Shown: positions 8,615-18,140, counted from the first letter of the stretch. The stretch is DNA of 64,000 nucleotides from Brenneria sp. hezel4-2-4 (GCF_013155275.1 NZ_JABJXS010000009.1:62001-126000); one strand, 5' to 3'. The notes: a model not told the origin generated them from the sequence alone. Numbers and translations: made by a program.

Positions 8615-9529
8615 CTAGCGGTTACGGGTAAACAAGCTGCCAACCCCGTTAGGCAGCAGGCGAATGACCAACATGGCGGTAACCAGCAGACCGATTTGTC
8701 CGGCCAGTTGCCCATACCAGGCGTTCAGCCCGGTCTGGATAGCCCCCAGGGTCATGGCGGCGGGAATGGTGCCAACCAGCACATTGGCGCCGCCAACTAC
8801 CACGGAAACAAAAGCCTGCACGATAAAGCTGCTGCCCATGGTGGGGACGGCGGTGAGCGTCGGGGCGTATATGGCGCCCGCCAGCCCGGCCAATCCGGCG
8901 CCCAGCGCGAATGTCTGGGTATAGAGGCGGTCGGTTTCCAGCCCCAGACAAGCCGCCATGCGGGCATTCTGGATAGTTGCACGGGCGCAGACGCCATAAT
9001 TGGTATGAAAAAACAGCCAGTACAACAGCAGCAGAATGGCGATGGCGAAAAGCGGCAACAGCGCCCGATAAGTGGCGAAAGAGTATCCTCCCAGCATAAA
9101 GGATCCAAAAGGCGTGGACAGCCCTTCCAAAGACGGCCCAGCCAGCAGCAGCATACTTTGCTGCACGATCAGACTGATCGCCCAGGTCGCCACCACCGAG
9201 TCATACAGCCGGTGGTAAAGGTGGCGCACCACCAGCCGCTCGATGACCCCGCCGGCGAAAGCGGCGGCCAATGAACCGGCCAGCATCGCAAGCGGCAGCG
9301 GCAGGCCGGATTTGTTCAGTGAGATCGTGACGTAGGCGCCGCACATGATGAATTCACCATGCGCCAGATTAATCACCCCCATCATGCCGAAGATCACCGC
9401 CAGACCCAGCGCGGCGAGCACCAGATAGGCAAAGTTGTCTCCGAACTGATAAATCACCGAATAAAGAAAGGAGAGCATCTGCTGAAAATCCTTAGTGCCC
9501 TGCGCGACACCGTCAGAAAGGGATAACAT
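8615..9529 (-). CDS. urtB: Urea/short-amide ABC transporter permease UrtB-like (LivH type)
   Basis: 304 aa LivH-type permease with about eight membrane segments. Signatures: GLAVIFGMMGVINLAHGEFIMCGAY (about 42-66) and RATIQNARMAACLGLETDRLY, the cytoplasmic coupling loop, followed by FALGAGLAGLAGAI. An alternative start at the internal Met of QQMLSFLYSVIYQFG is possible, since the first 17 residues are hydrophilic and not conserved in my memory of the family. Lies 48 bp after urtA in the same orientation. Confidence 0.88.
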   Translation of the reverse strand: MLSLSDGVAQGTKDFQQMLSFLYSVIYQFGDNFAYLVLAALGLAVIFGMMGVINLAHGEFIMCGAYVTISLNKSGLPLPLAMLAGSLAAAFAGGVIERLVVRHLYHRLYDSVVATWAISLIVQQSMLLLAGPSLEGLSTPFGSFMLGGYSFATYRALLPLFAIAILLLLYWLFFHTNYGVCARATIQNARMAACLGLETDRLYTQTFALGAGLAGLAGAIYAPTLTAVPTMGSSFIVQAFVSVVVGGANVLVGTIPAAMTLGAIQTGLNAWYGQLAGQIGLLVTAMLVIRLLPNGVGSLFTRNR

Positions 9530-9577
9530 CAGGGAGGCGCCGTTTGGCTGGCGCTTCCCCGACCGTAAGCCGCCAGG

Positions 9578-10822
9578 TTATGCTTTGGGCGGATTAGACG
9601 GCGTATACTGGCTGGTGTCCGGTTTCACCGGCAGATTACAGCCCGCCTCGCCCAGCCAGTAAGGTTTGATGTCAGGCCAGACTTTGGGGATCTCGACGGA
9701 GTGATCTTCTTTGACATGGGCCAGATAGATGGTGTGGCTCAGATGATGGCTTTTAGGATCGATACAGACCTTGCCGGACGGGCCGTCGGTACAGATATCC
9801 CCGCTTTCCAGCGCCTGACGCACCGCGACCTGATCGGCGCTGTTGGCGCGCTCGACCGCGAGTTTGTACAGGTAAACGGCGTCATAAGCGTTGGCGGCTT
9901 CCTGATTGATGTAAGGTTCGTTAGGAAATTTGGCGCGGAAACGCTGCTTAAAGTCATTACTCGCCGGCGTATCCACTTCTTCCATATAATTCGCGGTAAT
10001 GTACATATCTTTCAAGGCGGGCGCCTTAAAGCGTTTATGCTCGTAGGCCTGAGCCACATTGACGGAGCTGGCCATCGGCAGATTGAGTTTTGCCGCCGCC
10101 TGCTGCTCGTAATAGGAAGACTGATTGGTGCCCACCAGTAGCGTCATGACAAAGTCGGGTTTGGCCTGCTGGATATTCTGAATGGTTTGCCCGAACTGGG
10201 ATACGCTGAGCGGAATAAACTCTTCACCGACCATGGTGCCGCCGTTCTCTTCAACAATCTTCCGCACCCATTCCGCTGAAATCTGGCCGAAATTATAGTC
10301 GGCGGCGATGGTGTAAACCTTTTTGCCGTATTTTTCCATCATCCAGGGAATTAGCGTGGAAAATTGCTGTTCAGGCACGGCGCCGGTAACGAAAACGTTG
10401 GTATCGCAAACCCCGCCTTCATACTGGTTGTTATACCAGTAGAGTTGTTTTTCCCGATCCATGATTGGGCGGATGGCTTCACGCGACGCGCTGGAGAACG
10501 CGCCGAAAATAACATCGACTTTATCTGTTCTGATTAAACGGCGGGCCATTTGCTGGAAGCGGGTATTATCGGATTGCGTATCATATTTTATCAATTCAAC
10601 CGGGCGTCCGAGAATACCGCCCTGGGCATTGATTTCTTCGATAGCTAATTCGGTGGCATGGATCTTGGGAATAACCGGAAGAGCAAAATTACCGGAAGCA
10701 TCTTCCAATAAGCCAATCTTTATCGGTTCATCTGCTGCGGACGCCACACCTGAAAAGGTCACTGCAAATGCGGAAGCGATCGCAAGTGTCAGAGCGGCGT
10801 AATTACCTTTTATTCTGGACAT
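9578..10822 (-). CDS. urtA: Urea/short-amide-binding periplasmic protein UrtA-like
   Basis: 414 aa from ATG 10822-10820. The frame stays open upstream to 10912, but those codons run through the leader terminator; AGGGG six bases before this ATG and a clear signal peptide (MSRIKGN, hydrophobic core, cleavage after VASA, mature ADEPIKIGLLEDASGNF) decide the start. It has the branched-chain-amino-acid/urea-binding fold: INAQGGILGRPVELIKYDTQSDN, NNQYEGGVCDTNVFVTGAVPEQQ. First gene of a 7.6-kb leftward operon. Because the regulator set is AmiC/AmiR and the enzyme an amidase, the ligand may be a short amide rather than urea. Confidence 0.9.
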   Translation of the reverse strand: MSRIKGNYAALTLAIASAFAVTFSGVASAADEPIKIGLLEDASGNFALPVIPKIHATELAIEEINAQGGILGRPVELIKYDTQSDNTRFQQMARRLIRTDKVDVIFGAFSSASREAIRPIMDREKQLYWYNNQYEGGVCDTNVFVTGAVPEQQFSTLIPWMMEKYGKKVYTIAADYNFGQISAEWVRKIVEENGGTMVGEEFIPLSVSQFGQTIQNIQQAKPDFVMTLLVGTNQSSYYEQQAAAKLNLPMASSVNVAQAYEHKRFKAPALKDMYITANYMEEVDTPASNDFKQRFRAKFPNEPYINQEAANAYDAVYLYKLAVERANSADQVAVRQALESGDICTDGPSGKVCIDPKSHHLSHTIYLAHVKEDHSVEIPKVWPDIKPYWLGEAGCNLPVKPDTSQYTPSNPPKA

Positions 10823-10852
10823 AAATACCCCTGGTGTTGGTCTGGAAAGAAG

Positions 10853-10898
10853 CAAAAAAAAAGAGCCCTGCATAGTCTGAAGACCTTGCATGGGCTCT
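10853..10898 (-). terminator. Intrinsic terminator in the urtA leader; probable AmiR antitermination target
   Basis: On the minus strand AGAGCCC...GGGCTCT (10892-10898 with 10862-10868) encloses an inner stem containing GTC-TTCA-GAC and is followed by eight or nine T. It lies between the promoter at 10952-10981 and the urtA start, so it would stop transcription before the first gene. Just upstream, GGC-AATAGA-GCC can form a hexaloop hairpin that consumes the 5' arm (GAGCCC), an arrangement expected of an antiterminator. I cannot confirm the exact ANTAR RNA consensus by eye. Confidence 0.8.
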
Positions 10899-10951
10899 AT
10901 TGCCTTCACCACAAACCGACATCATTGGCGGTCTTGCGGAGAGTGAAATCT

Positions 10952-10981
10952 ACTATAAAAAGTAAATCAAAGTGTTGTCAA
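10952..10981 (-). promoter_or_regulatory. Sigma70-type promoter for the urt-fmdA-ami operon
   Basis: Minus strand TTGACA (10981-10976), 18-bp spacer, TATAGT (10957-10952): perfect -35, one mismatch at -10. Predicted start near 10945 gives a leader of about 120 nt containing the terminator. Confidence 0.7.
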
Positions 10982-11480
10982 TGGTTAATTTTCCAATATA
11001 AATCATAGAGTAAAAACATATGCCGTCGCACTGTTACTGAACAGGCCTGCACGAATTTTGTGCAGATGAATAAGCAAAAAAGACATACTGCTAAGGTCTG
11101 ATTATTTATAAAATATCACTATTATTTTATTGGCGTCGGCAACGTTAATAGCGATAAGAAATCATTATTGTTAATGGAATGCACTGGATAAGGGATAAAG
11201 AAATTTTTCACTTCAACATTCAATAACGGGTTTATTTTGTCAGTATCCGGCTGCGGTTTCATTATTTAGTACGCTTAAACGCGGTGAGTCCATTATTCGG
11301 CGCTGTCTTGGCAAATACGATACGCCAAGGCAGTGCGTTAACCCTGTTTGTCGACGGTGTGTCAGTAAATCGTTAAGAAGCGTAAAGCAAGGAAAATGGG
11401 CGGTTGTCTGATAGTGGATGCGCATCATTCCCCGTATATCTTCGCCTATCCGCAGTAGCGGCTAAGGAAGGAGTAACCCT
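10982..11480. other. AT-rich intergenic region between urtA and the DUF2502 gene
   Basis: No credible gene. It separates two divergent promoters and is clearly AT-richer than its surroundings up to about 11230. AGGAAGGAG directly before 11481 is the ribosome site of the next gene. Confidence 0.6.
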
Positions 11481-11879
11481 ATGTTTAAGCCACTGTTAGT
11501 CAGTACCCTGTTGGTTGGGATGTTCGCCATGACGCCCGCGGCGCAAGCCGACAGCATCAGTATCGATATACTGCCTGGCGTGACGCTGAATATCGGCGAT
11601 CGCGATCGCCGCGGTTATTACTGGGATGGCTATGACTGGCGAAGCGAACGCTGGTGGCGTGAACACCGTGGCGCTTATCGTGGCGAACGTAATCGGCATG
11701 GTCACTATTGGGATGGCTGGCGCTGGCGTGATGTAGGCTGGTGGCGCGAACATCAACGCGGCCCGCGGCACTTCGACGATCGCCGCGCGTATCGTGAGCA
11801 TTACCGAGACGATCGCGGCCCCCGATGGCATAAAAAGCGTGACCGGGATGATTGGGACGATGACCGGGATGATGATTAA
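11481..11879 (+). CDS. Small secreted DUF2502 (YpeC-like) protein
   Basis: 132 aa. Signal peptide MFKPLLVSTLLVGMFAMTPAAQA, then mature DSISIDILPGVTLNIGDRDRRGYYWDGYDW, which matches the start of YpeC-type DUF2502 proteins (lipid-free periplasmic proteins of unknown role). The rest is extremely rich in Arg, Asp, His, Trp and Tyr, with two copies of an approximate unit (HYWDG(W/Y)..R...WWREH) and a C-terminal run of alternating acidic and basic residues. AAGGAAGGAG gives a strong ribosome site. It is not obviously part of the neighbouring operons. The family function is unknown; metal or polyanion binding is only a guess from composition. Confidence 0.75.
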   Translation: MFKPLLVSTLLVGMFAMTPAAQADSISIDILPGVTLNIGDRDRRGYYWDGYDWRSERWWREHRGAYRGERNRHGHYWDGWRWRDVGWWREHQRGPRHFDDRRAYREHYRDDRGPRWHKKRDRDDWDDDRDDD

Positions 11880-11924
11880 AATGCGCCCGGAGCCGTTATT
11901 TGATCACCGATAACCCGCCAATAA

Positions 11925-11952
11925 CAACCACGTCCCGCAATGGGCGTGGTTG
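11925..11952. terminator. Inverted repeat between convergent DUF2502 gene and cpdB
   Basis: CAACCACG (11925-11932) pairs with CGTGGTTG (11945-11952), loop 12 nt. The minus-strand exit is followed by TTATT, so it may serve cpdB; a T-run is weak on both sides. Confidence 0.45.
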
Positions 11953-12024
11953 AGGCTGCCGATAAAATCATGGGTTGTCGCCCCTCCCGACTCTCTTTTT
12001 AACCGGGCGGGGAGCAAGCCGGTA

Positions 12025-13977
12025 TCACGGCTTGTTCTGCAGATCGAGACGATAAACGGCAAACCCGGCGTCGTCATTGCCGAGGGCCGTCATCGGGTAT
12101 TGGGCTTTTTGGTTAATAAACGCCGCCGCCTTAGCGGATGGCGAGGTTTCAAAGCGGATATCCAGCGGCGTATCGCTGCTGATAGGCGCCAGTCGCCAGT
12201 TATTGTCCGCCTGTGGGTTGACCGCCCCCGACTTTTTGGTTTCCGCGCTGATATAAGCCGTCAGTACGGCGCGGTTTTCATCCGGCGAGGCAAAGGCGAC
12301 GTATTTTTCCCCGGTGCCGGCGAACTTCTCGCCATAAGCGCGATAGTTGTTGGTGGCAATGAGGAACGTGGCATCGGGATCGATGGCTTTACCGCCAAAC
12401 GTCAAGTTTTTGATGCGCTGCGCCTTGTCGTTGATTAAGGCGCATTCGCCGTCATAACGTGCGGGCTGGGTGACATCAATCTGATAATCCACGCCGTCGA
12501 TAACATCAAAATTATAGGTACGGAAACCTTCCCAGTTGAGTAATTGCTGGGGTTGGTTATTGCGGATATCGATCTGGTTAAACTGTCCCGCCGAGCATTC
12601 CAGCCACTCCCGAACCGCTTTACCGCTGACTTTAACCACCACCAGCGTGTTGGGATAAAGGTAAAGATCGGCGGCATTACGGAAGGTTAACCGGCCTTTT
12701 TCCACTTCCACGTAACTGGCCGGGTCGTTTTTACGTCCGCCGGCTTTAAACGGCGCGGCGGCGGAAAGCACCGGCAAATCGGCCAGATCGGGATCGCCCT
12801 CAATAAAGTGTTCAACATAAGCGCGCTGGGCATTGTTGACGATCTGCACCGTCGGATCGTCCTGGATCAGCGAAAGATAGCTGTACATATTATCGGCTGA
12901 TTGACCAATCGGCTTGCCGACGAACTCGCGGGTATCCCGGTGGGCGTCAGACAACACATCGACCAGCTTTCGATCTTCCGCGGCCAGCGATTTTTTTTGC
13001 GCCTTGTCGTAAATTGGTCTGGCTTCCGCTTTCGCCTGCTCGACGCGCCATACGCCGCTGTGGTTATTTAATACCAGATCCACCACGCCGAGATGATCGC
13101 CCCATTGGCCCGGCATCACCGCGGGAATGCCGTTGAGCGTGCCTTGCGTGATGTCCGCGCCTTTAATCGCCGCAAAGTCTTTACTGGGGAAAACGGCATG
13201 AGCGTGGCCGAACATGATGGCATCAATGCCTGGAATTTGGCTGAGATAGTAGACGGAGTTTTCCGCCATGGCTTTGTAAGGTTCCGCGGAGAGGCCGGAG
13301 TGAGGAATGGCGATCACCAGATCGGCGCCCTGTTTGCGCATTTCCGGCACCCATTTTTTGGCGCTTTCGGTGATATCCTCAACCGTGACATGACCGGCCA
13401 GATTCGCCTTGTCCCACACTAGGATCTGCGGTGGAACGAAACCAATGTAGCCGATGCGTAAGAGATGGGATTTACCCTGGCGATCGATGACCGGCTTCTC
13501 TTCTATCCGATAAGGCGTGAACAGCGGTTTGCCGGTTTTGGCGTCCAGCACGTTGGCGTTCACATAGGGGAATTTTGCCCCTGCCAGCGCCCGATGCAGG
13601 TAATCCAGGCCATAGTTGAACTCGTGATTGCCAATGTTGCCCACGGAGTAATCAAGCGTATTGAGCGCCTGATAGACCGGGTGGATTTCACCGTCGGTCA
13701 ACCCCTTGTCCGCCATGTAATCCCCTAAGGGACTTCCCTGGATAAGATCGCCGTTATCCACCAGTACACTGTTCGTCGCCTGTTGGCGGGCGGCATGAAT
13801 CAGGCTGGCGGTACGCACCAGACCAAATTTATCGGTTGGCGTATCTTTGTAGTAATCGAAATCCATCATATTACTGTGCAGATCGGTGGTTTCCATCACC
13901 CGCAAATCCACGATAGCGGCGTGGGCTGTGGTGGCGATCAGCGTAGCAAGCAGGCTTAATGCCAGCGAAGGCTTCAT
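12025..13977 (-). CDS. cpdB: 2',3'-cyclic-nucleotide 2'-phosphodiesterase/3'-nucleotidase
   Basis: 650 aa. Signal peptide [20 protein letters not shown], then the metallophosphatase domain: [52 protein letters not shown] and FGHAHAVFP supply the dinuclear metal ligands. A 5'-nucleotidase C-terminal domain follows, with [14 protein letters not shown] and NYRAYGEKF. This periplasmic enzyme hydrolyses 2',3'-cyclic nucleotides and then 3'-nucleotides to nucleosides for uptake. AAGGAG lies upstream of ATG 13977. It diverges from cysQ exactly as in E. coli. Confidence 0.95.
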   Translation of the reverse strand: MKPSLALSLLATLIATTAHAAIVDLRVMETTDLHSNMMDFDYYKDTPTDKFGLVRTASLIHAARQQATNSVLVDNGDLIQGSPLGDYMADKGLTDGEIHPVYQALNTLDYSVGNIGNHEFNYGLDYLHRALAGAKFPYVNANVLDAKTGKPLFTPYRIEEKPVIDRQGKSHLLRIGYIGFVPPQILVWDKANLAGHVTVEDITESAKKWVPEMRKQGADLVIAIPHSGLSAEPYKAMAENSVYYLSQIPGIDAIMFGHAHAVFPSKDFAAIKGADITQGTLNGIPAVMPGQWGDHLGVVDLVLNNHSGVWRVEQAKAEARPIYDKAQKKSLAAEDRKLVDVLSDAHRDTREFVGKPIGQSADNMYSYLSLIQDDPTVQIVNNAQRAYVEHFIEGDPDLADLPVLSAAAPFKAGGRKNDPASYVEVEKGRLTFRNAADLYLYPNTLVVVKVSGKAVREWLECSAGQFNQIDIRNNQPQQLLNWEGFRTYNFDVIDGVDYQIDVTQPARYDGECALINDKAQRIKNLTFGGKAIDPDATFLIATNNYRAYGEKFAGTGEKYVAFASPDENRAVLTAYISAETKKSGAVNPQADNNWRLAPISSDTPLDIRFETSPSAKAAAFINQKAQYPMTALGNDDAGFAVYRLDLQNKP

Positions 13978-14186
13978 GACTCAGCTCCTTGGAGAAAATA
14001 TATTGTGCGGGCTATATCTCATATAATGATGAATTCAGGGTGAATTATCATCACAAAATGTGATGCTGGCCTAGAATGACGCCAATAATGGTCGATTGTT
14101 GCATCGTTGTATAATGATAAGGATGAAGCAGGTGTGACGCGATGGTTATCCGTTCCACTACATAACCGGTAACGACGAGGTAGAAA

Positions 14187-14927
14187 ATGCTAGAACACAT
14201 TTGCCAATTGGCCCGCGATGCTGGTGCCGCCATTATGCAGGTCTATGAGGGGCGCCAGCCTATTGAGGTCGCCCATAAGAAAGATGATTCGCCGGTGACG
14301 GCCGCCGATCTGGCGGCACATCAGGTGATCAAGGCAGGACTGGCGGCGACGTTTCCGGATATTCCGTTGCTGTCCGAAGAGGCTCCTCCGCCGTGGTCGG
14401 AACGCCGGCACTGGCAACGCTATTGGTTGGTCGATCCGCTGGACGGCACCAAAGAGTTCCTCGGCCGTAATGGGGAGTTTACGGTGAATATCGCGCTGAT
14501 TGAAAACGGTCAGGCGGTGCTGGGCGTGGTGTATGTTCCGGTGACCGGCGTGATGTATGCCGCCGCCGGGGGGAAAGCATGGAAAGAAGAGAACGGGGAA
14601 CGCCGGCAGATCAATGTGCATGATGCGCGTCCGCCGCTGGTGGTGGTGAGCCGTTCGCACGCGGATCAAGAACTGAAAGACTATCTCAGTCAGTTGGGGG
14701 AACATCAAACGGTCGCTATCGGGTCGTCGCTGAAATTTTGTCTGGTAGCGGAAGGCAAGGCCCAGCTTTATCCTCGTTTTGGGCCAACCAACGTGTGGGA
14801 TACGGCGGCCGGACATGCGGTTGCGGCGGCGGCCGGCGCACAGGTTCATGACTGGCAGGGGAAACCGCTGTCTTACACGCCGCGGGAGTCGTTCCTGAAT
14901 CCCGGTTTTCGCGTATCGCTATTCTGA
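14187..14927 (+). CDS. cysQ: 3'(2'),5'-bisphosphate nucleotidase
   Basis: 246 aa, inositol monophosphatase superfamily. Metal-binding motifs are present: LLSEEAPPP (Glu of motif 1), [29 protein letters not shown] (DPLDGT motif) and [16 protein letters not shown] near the C-terminus. It removes the 3' phosphate of PAP made during sulfate assimilation and sulfotransfer, protecting from lithium- and salt-sensitive accumulation. Diverges from cpdB. The E. coli neighbour ytfJ is absent between cysQ and ytfK. Confidence 0.95.
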   Translation: MLEHICQLARDAGAAIMQVYEGRQPIEVAHKKDDSPVTAADLAAHQVIKAGLAATFPDIPLLSEEAPPPWSERRHWQRYWLVDPLDGTKEFLGRNGEFTVNIALIENGQAVLGVVYVPVTGVMYAAAGGKAWKEENGERRQINVHDARPPLVVVSRSHADQELKDYLSQLGEHQTVAIGSSLKFCLVAEGKAQLYPRFGPTNVWDTAAGHAVAAAAGAQVHDWQGKPLSYTPRESFLNPGFRVSLF

Positions 14928-14958
14928 GCTTCCCTTTCTTTCTCTTTCAGTAACCGAT

Positions 14959-14981
14959 GCAGCAGGCAGACAGCCTGCTGC
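14959..14981 (+). terminator. Hairpin after cysQ
   Basis: Perfect 9-bp stem GCAGCAGGC/GCCTGCTGC with a 5-nt loop, 32 bases past the cysQ stop. No T-run follows on the plus strand. Confidence 0.5.
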
Positions 14982-15270
14982 ACGTCCTACGCCGCGTCTA
15001 TTCGTCGGCTGCCCGGCTAGTCCGTCATGCGATGGGGGGCAGCGCGCAAATACCTACTTTTTGAATGTTTATACTGATGGAAAGCAGATTGCATAAACAC
15101 TCATCTGTAAAAGAGTGTAAAAGCAGTGAAGAATCCTGCCGAATAGGGAACTAAATATCGTTTTATTGTACTAATCTATCAGTATCCGTTATCTCATTAG
15201 CGCGTTGAGTCTCTGGCCGCGTTGGTCATGGAAAGCGCGTAGAAAAATAAAACGGGAGGAGAGTAAAACG
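14982..15270. other. Upstream region of ytfK; no gene seen
   Basis: Holds only regulatory-looking sequence: inverted ACACTC...GAGTGT and a directly repeated TGTAAAAG around 15107-15124. The E. coli gene ytfJ would lie near here but no remnant is recognisable. The ytfK ribosome site GGGAGGA ends at 15260. Confidence 0.45.
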
Positions 15271-15477
15271 ATGAGGATCTTCGAACGTTACAACCCGATG
15301 AAGGTCGCCAAGTATGTGAAAACGCTGTTTCGTGGGCGATTGTATATTAAAGGCGTTGGGACTTTTGAGTTCGATTACGGCAAAATTGTATTGCCAAAGA
15401 CGCAAGACAGACAGCATCTGCTGGTGATGTCTGAAGTTAATCGTCAGGTTATCAGGCTACAGGCCGAAATGGGCTGA
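15271..15477 (+). CDS. ytfK: YtfK (DUF1107), stringent-response modulator
   Basis: 68 aa from ATG 15271, the same length as E. coli YtfK and matching it across the whole protein ([40 protein letters not shown]). The frame opens earlier at 15205, but GGGAGGA ten bases upstream of 15271 and the family start favour this ATG. In E. coli YtfK stimulates SpoT-dependent (p)ppGpp accumulation during phosphate and fatty acid starvation. It lies convergent with ytfL. relA, the other (p)ppGpp enzyme gene in this window, is far away. Confidence 0.93.
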   Translation: MRIFERYNPMKVAKYVKTLFRGRLYIKGVGTFEFDYGKIVLPKTQDRQHLLVMSEVNRQVIRLQAEMG

Positions 15478-15567
15478 CAGCGCAAGCGGATATGCCGAAC
15501 CGATGTTTTACGGCATTCATCATCGATAGAAGAGGATGTTGGGTTGGATAGTATTCCGACTCAACTT

Positions 15568-15604
15568 GCCAGCGCCATACCGAGGTATGGCGCTGGCTTA
15601 TTTT
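15568..15604. terminator. Bidirectional terminator between ytfK and ytfL
   Basis: 13-bp perfect stem GCCAGCGCCATAC/GTATGGCGCTGGC, loop CGAG, followed on the plus strand by TTATTTT. Sits between convergent genes. Confidence 0.8.
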
Positions 15605-15613
15605 CGCCTAAAA

Positions 15614-16936
15614 TTATTTTTTCTCATCTTTTTTGGCAATGCCGGCGACGGATTTGTCTTCCAGACGGGTCACCAGCAACTGGTCGATCTTATAGCTGTC
15701 GATATCCACCACTTCAAATTTGAATCCGGAAAAGCGCACAAAATCGGTGCGTTTCGGGATCTTGCGCAGGGTGTACATCATAAAGCCGCCGATGGTTTCA
15801 TAGTTTCCGGAATGAGGGAAATCGTCGATACACAACGCCCGCATCACATCCTCTATCGGCGTACCGCCCTCGATTAACCAGGAATTTTCATCACGGGCGA
15901 CGATCTGTTCTTCCTGCCCCTGACCGACTAAATCACCCATCAAGGTGGTCATGACATCGTTAAGGGTAATAATACCGACCACCAGCGCATATTCGTTTAG
16001 AATAACCGCAAAGTCCTCTCCGGCGGTTTTAAAACTTTCCAGTGCTTCAGACAGCGTCAGCGTATCGGGCACGATCAGCGCAGGGCGGATTTGCACGCCG
16101 CTGTGCAACTCAAGGCTTTGGTTTCCCAACACCCGGATCAGCAGATCTTTTGAGTCGACATAGCCGATAATCTGATCGATGTGACCATCGCAAACCAGGA
16201 ATTTGGAGTGCGGCTGCTGGGCGATTTTCTCTTTGATTTGCGCTTCCTGTTCATGCAGATCAAAAAAAACCACGCTTTCACGCGATGTCATGGAGGAGGG
16301 AACCGTGCGCGACTCCAGCTCGAATACGTTTTCGATCAGCTCATGCTCCTGCTTACGCAACACCCCCGCCAGCGCGCCCGCTTCCACCACGGCGTAAATA
16401 TCGTCAGAGGTGATGTCATCCTTGCGCACCATCGGCAACTTAAGCAGCCGGAAAATCACGTTCGCCAGACCGTTAAACACCCACACCAGCGGGCGAAAAA
16501 CAAAAAGACAGAAGCGCATGGGGTTGATAATGCGGATAGCGACGGCCTCCGGCGCGATCATCCCAATGCGTTTCGGCGTGAGATCGCCAAATAGAATAAA
16601 CAGGCTGGTCACCAGCACGAAAGAGCAGATGAAGCTGACTTTGTCGGCCGATTCCGGCGACATGAACTGTTCAAACACCAGGGCGAAGGTGGGAGAAAAG
16701 GCGGCATCGCCGATAATCCCTGCCAGAATGGCGACCGCATTGACGCCAATCTGAATGACGGTAAAGAAAATCCCCGGCGTTTCCTGGAATTTTAATACCA
16801 TATCGGCATTGAGGTTTCCTTCGTCGGCCATCAGCTTAAGTTTTATTTTACGGGACGCGGCCAGTGATATTTCGGAAAGTGCAAAAAATGCGCTGATGGC
16901 AATAAGGGCAATAATAAGTAGTAGACTGTTTAACAT
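15614..16936 (-). CDS. ytfL: YtfL, CNNM/CBS/CorC-domain membrane protein
   Basis: 440 aa 'hemolysin-family' protein. An N-terminal DUF21/CNNM domain has about four membrane segments (MLNSLLLIIALIAISAFFALSEISLAASRKIKLK; IQIGVNAVAILAGIIGDAAF; VSFICSFVLVTSLFILFGDLTPKRIG). A paired CBS region (about 215-340) and a CorC-type C-terminal domain (about 355-430, DENSWLIEGGTPIEDVMRAL) follow. Relatives are linked to cation efflux, with YtfL proposed to act on cadaverine or pH tolerance. Its place between ytfK and msrA is as in E. coli. Confidence 0.92.
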   Translation of the reverse strand: MLNSLLLIIALIAISAFFALSEISLAASRKIKLKLMADEGNLNADMVLKFQETPGIFFTVIQIGVNAVAILAGIIGDAAFSPTFALVFEQFMSPESADKVSFICSFVLVTSLFILFGDLTPKRIGMIAPEAVAIRIINPMRFCLFVFRPLVWVFNGLANVIFRLLKLPMVRKDDITSDDIYAVVEAGALAGVLRKQEHELIENVFELESRTVPSSMTSRESVVFFDLHEQEAQIKEKIAQQPHSKFLVCDGHIDQIIGYVDSKDLLIRVLGNQSLELHSGVQIRPALIVPDTLTLSEALESFKTAGEDFAVILNEYALVVGIITLNDVMTTLMGDLVGQGQEEQIVARDENSWLIEGGTPIEDVMRALCIDDFPHSGNYETIGGFMMYTLRKIPKRTDFVRFSGFKFEVVDIDSYKIDQLLVTRLEDKSVAGIAKKDEKK

Positions 16937-17051
16937 AGTATTCTCGCTTTGGCCCGCAATGGGGGAAGGCGATCCTCAGAAAGGCAAATCATCTCAGATA
17001 ACGCACAACAAGCCGTTAACAGGGCCAGGCGTTGGCCCAAATTATTTTTAA

Positions 17052-17159
17052 TATACCCGTCATCTTTCAAGTCGCGGATGCGTTGGCCGGACAAATTCGT
17101 CGCCGACGAATTTGTCACTCGGCTGCCGCCTTTCCGCGCGTTGAAATTTATTGGATATA
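17052..17159. repeat. Palindromic intergenic repeat with an internal perfect hairpin
   Basis: Ends are imperfect inverted repeats: TATACCCGTCATCTTTCAAG at the left, and the right end reads on the minus strand TATATCCAATAAATTTCAAC. The centre (17090-17116) is GACAAATTCGTCG - C - CGACGAATTTGTC, a 13-bp perfect inverted repeat. The end sequence resembles dispersed palindromic elements common in enterobacterial intergenic DNA. Located between ytfL and msrA starts/ends. Confidence 0.7.
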
Positions 17160-17200
17160 GCGGGGCATTATAACAGGAGCGGTGAAATTACCGCCAGATC

Positions 17201-17842
17201 TTAACGCAGGGGAGGGAGGCAGACGCCAATGCCGCCTAAGCCACAGTAGCCGCCCGGATTTTTATGCAGGTATTGCTGGTGTTCATCCTCGGCGAAATAG
17301 AACGGGCCGGCAGGGACGATTTCGGTGCTGATTGTCCGGTTATCGCCGCTGTCGATCATCGCCTGCTGGAAGCGCCGGTAGCTATCTTGTGCTTCTTGCT
17401 CCTGCTGCGGCGTGAGGGGATAAATACCAGAGCGATACTGGGTGCCGATATCGCCGCCCTGACGCATCCCCTGGGCGGGATCGTGATTTTCCCAGAAAAG
17501 CCGCAACAGTTGGGCGTAATCGATCGTCTGGGGATCAAAAACGACGCGTACCGCTTCGGCATGGCCGGTTTTCCCGCTGCACACCTCACGGTAAGTGGGG
17601 TTGGGCGTATAGCCGCCGGTATAGCCTGCGGCGGTGCTGTAGACGCCGGGTTGCTGCCAGAAAAGACGTTCTGCCCCCCAGAAACATCCCATCGCAAAGA
17701 GCGCCACCTCCATGTTGTCCGGCACATGCGTCATGGAGTGTTCGCTAACGGCATGCAGTCTGGCGACCGGCATCGGCGTGATGCGCCCGACCAAGGCGTC
17801 GGACTGTTTGATCCGCTGCGTTTTATCAACATTGTGTACCAA
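17201..17842 (-). CDS. msrA: Peptide-methionine (S)-S-oxide reductase A
   Basis: 213 aa. The catalytic motif [14 protein letters not shown] lies near residue 50, followed by [32 protein letters not shown] and [13 protein letters not shown]. Resolving Cys is in the C-terminal [14 protein letters not shown]. The N-terminal stretch ([19 protein letters not shown]) matches the E. coli MsrA N-terminus, which supports the full-length start. Reduces methionine-S-sulfoxide in proteins. Divergent from tamA, as in E. coli. Confidence 0.95.
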   Translation of the reverse strand: MVHNVDKTQRIKQSDALVGRITPMPVARLHAVSEHSMTHVPDNMEVALFAMGCFWGAERLFWQQPGVYSTAAGYTGGYTPNPTYREVCSGKTGHAEAVRVVFDPQTIDYAQLLRLFWENHDPAQGMRQGGDIGTQYRSGIYPLTPQQEQEAQDSYRRFQQAMIDSGDNRTISTEIVPAGPFYFAEDEHQQYLHKNPGGYCGLGGIGVCLPPLR

Positions 17843-18140
17843 TTTGTCTACTCCCGGGAATGACGGTGAAAGTCAGGTGATTGGCGAATGATTGAATGTA
17901 GAGCATAACCGAGAAGTTTCAGCCTGTCTTGATAACTCACTCTTGTTTAATGTTAAGGTTATGTGTATCCGCGACGCGGCATTTTAGAATTTACAGGTTA
18001 AAATCTATATTTAAAGGAAAATAGTAATATTTCCCGCTGGTTTGGAACCCCGGTTGTATGAGGCGCGGTTATATAACGATGGGGATATAAAAGCAACGCG
18101 ATGGATTTAATATGACAGAACGAGGTTATCAGGGAGCTAA
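17843..18140. other. Divergent promoter region between msrA and tamA
   Basis: 298 bp, AT-rich toward tamA, no gene. AGGGAGC at 18130-18136 precedes the tamA GTG. No convincing operator was seen. Confidence 0.5.

Noticed and set aside
10823-10912. N-terminal extension of UrtA to an upstream in-frame ATG
   Set aside because: The extra codons run through the leader terminator and would put a signal peptide internally; AGGGG precedes ATG 10822 and the signal peptide begins there.
11240-11428. Short leftward frame between urtA and the DUF2502 gene
   Set aside because: No ribosome site, no recognised protein, and high Cys/His content typical of chance frames.
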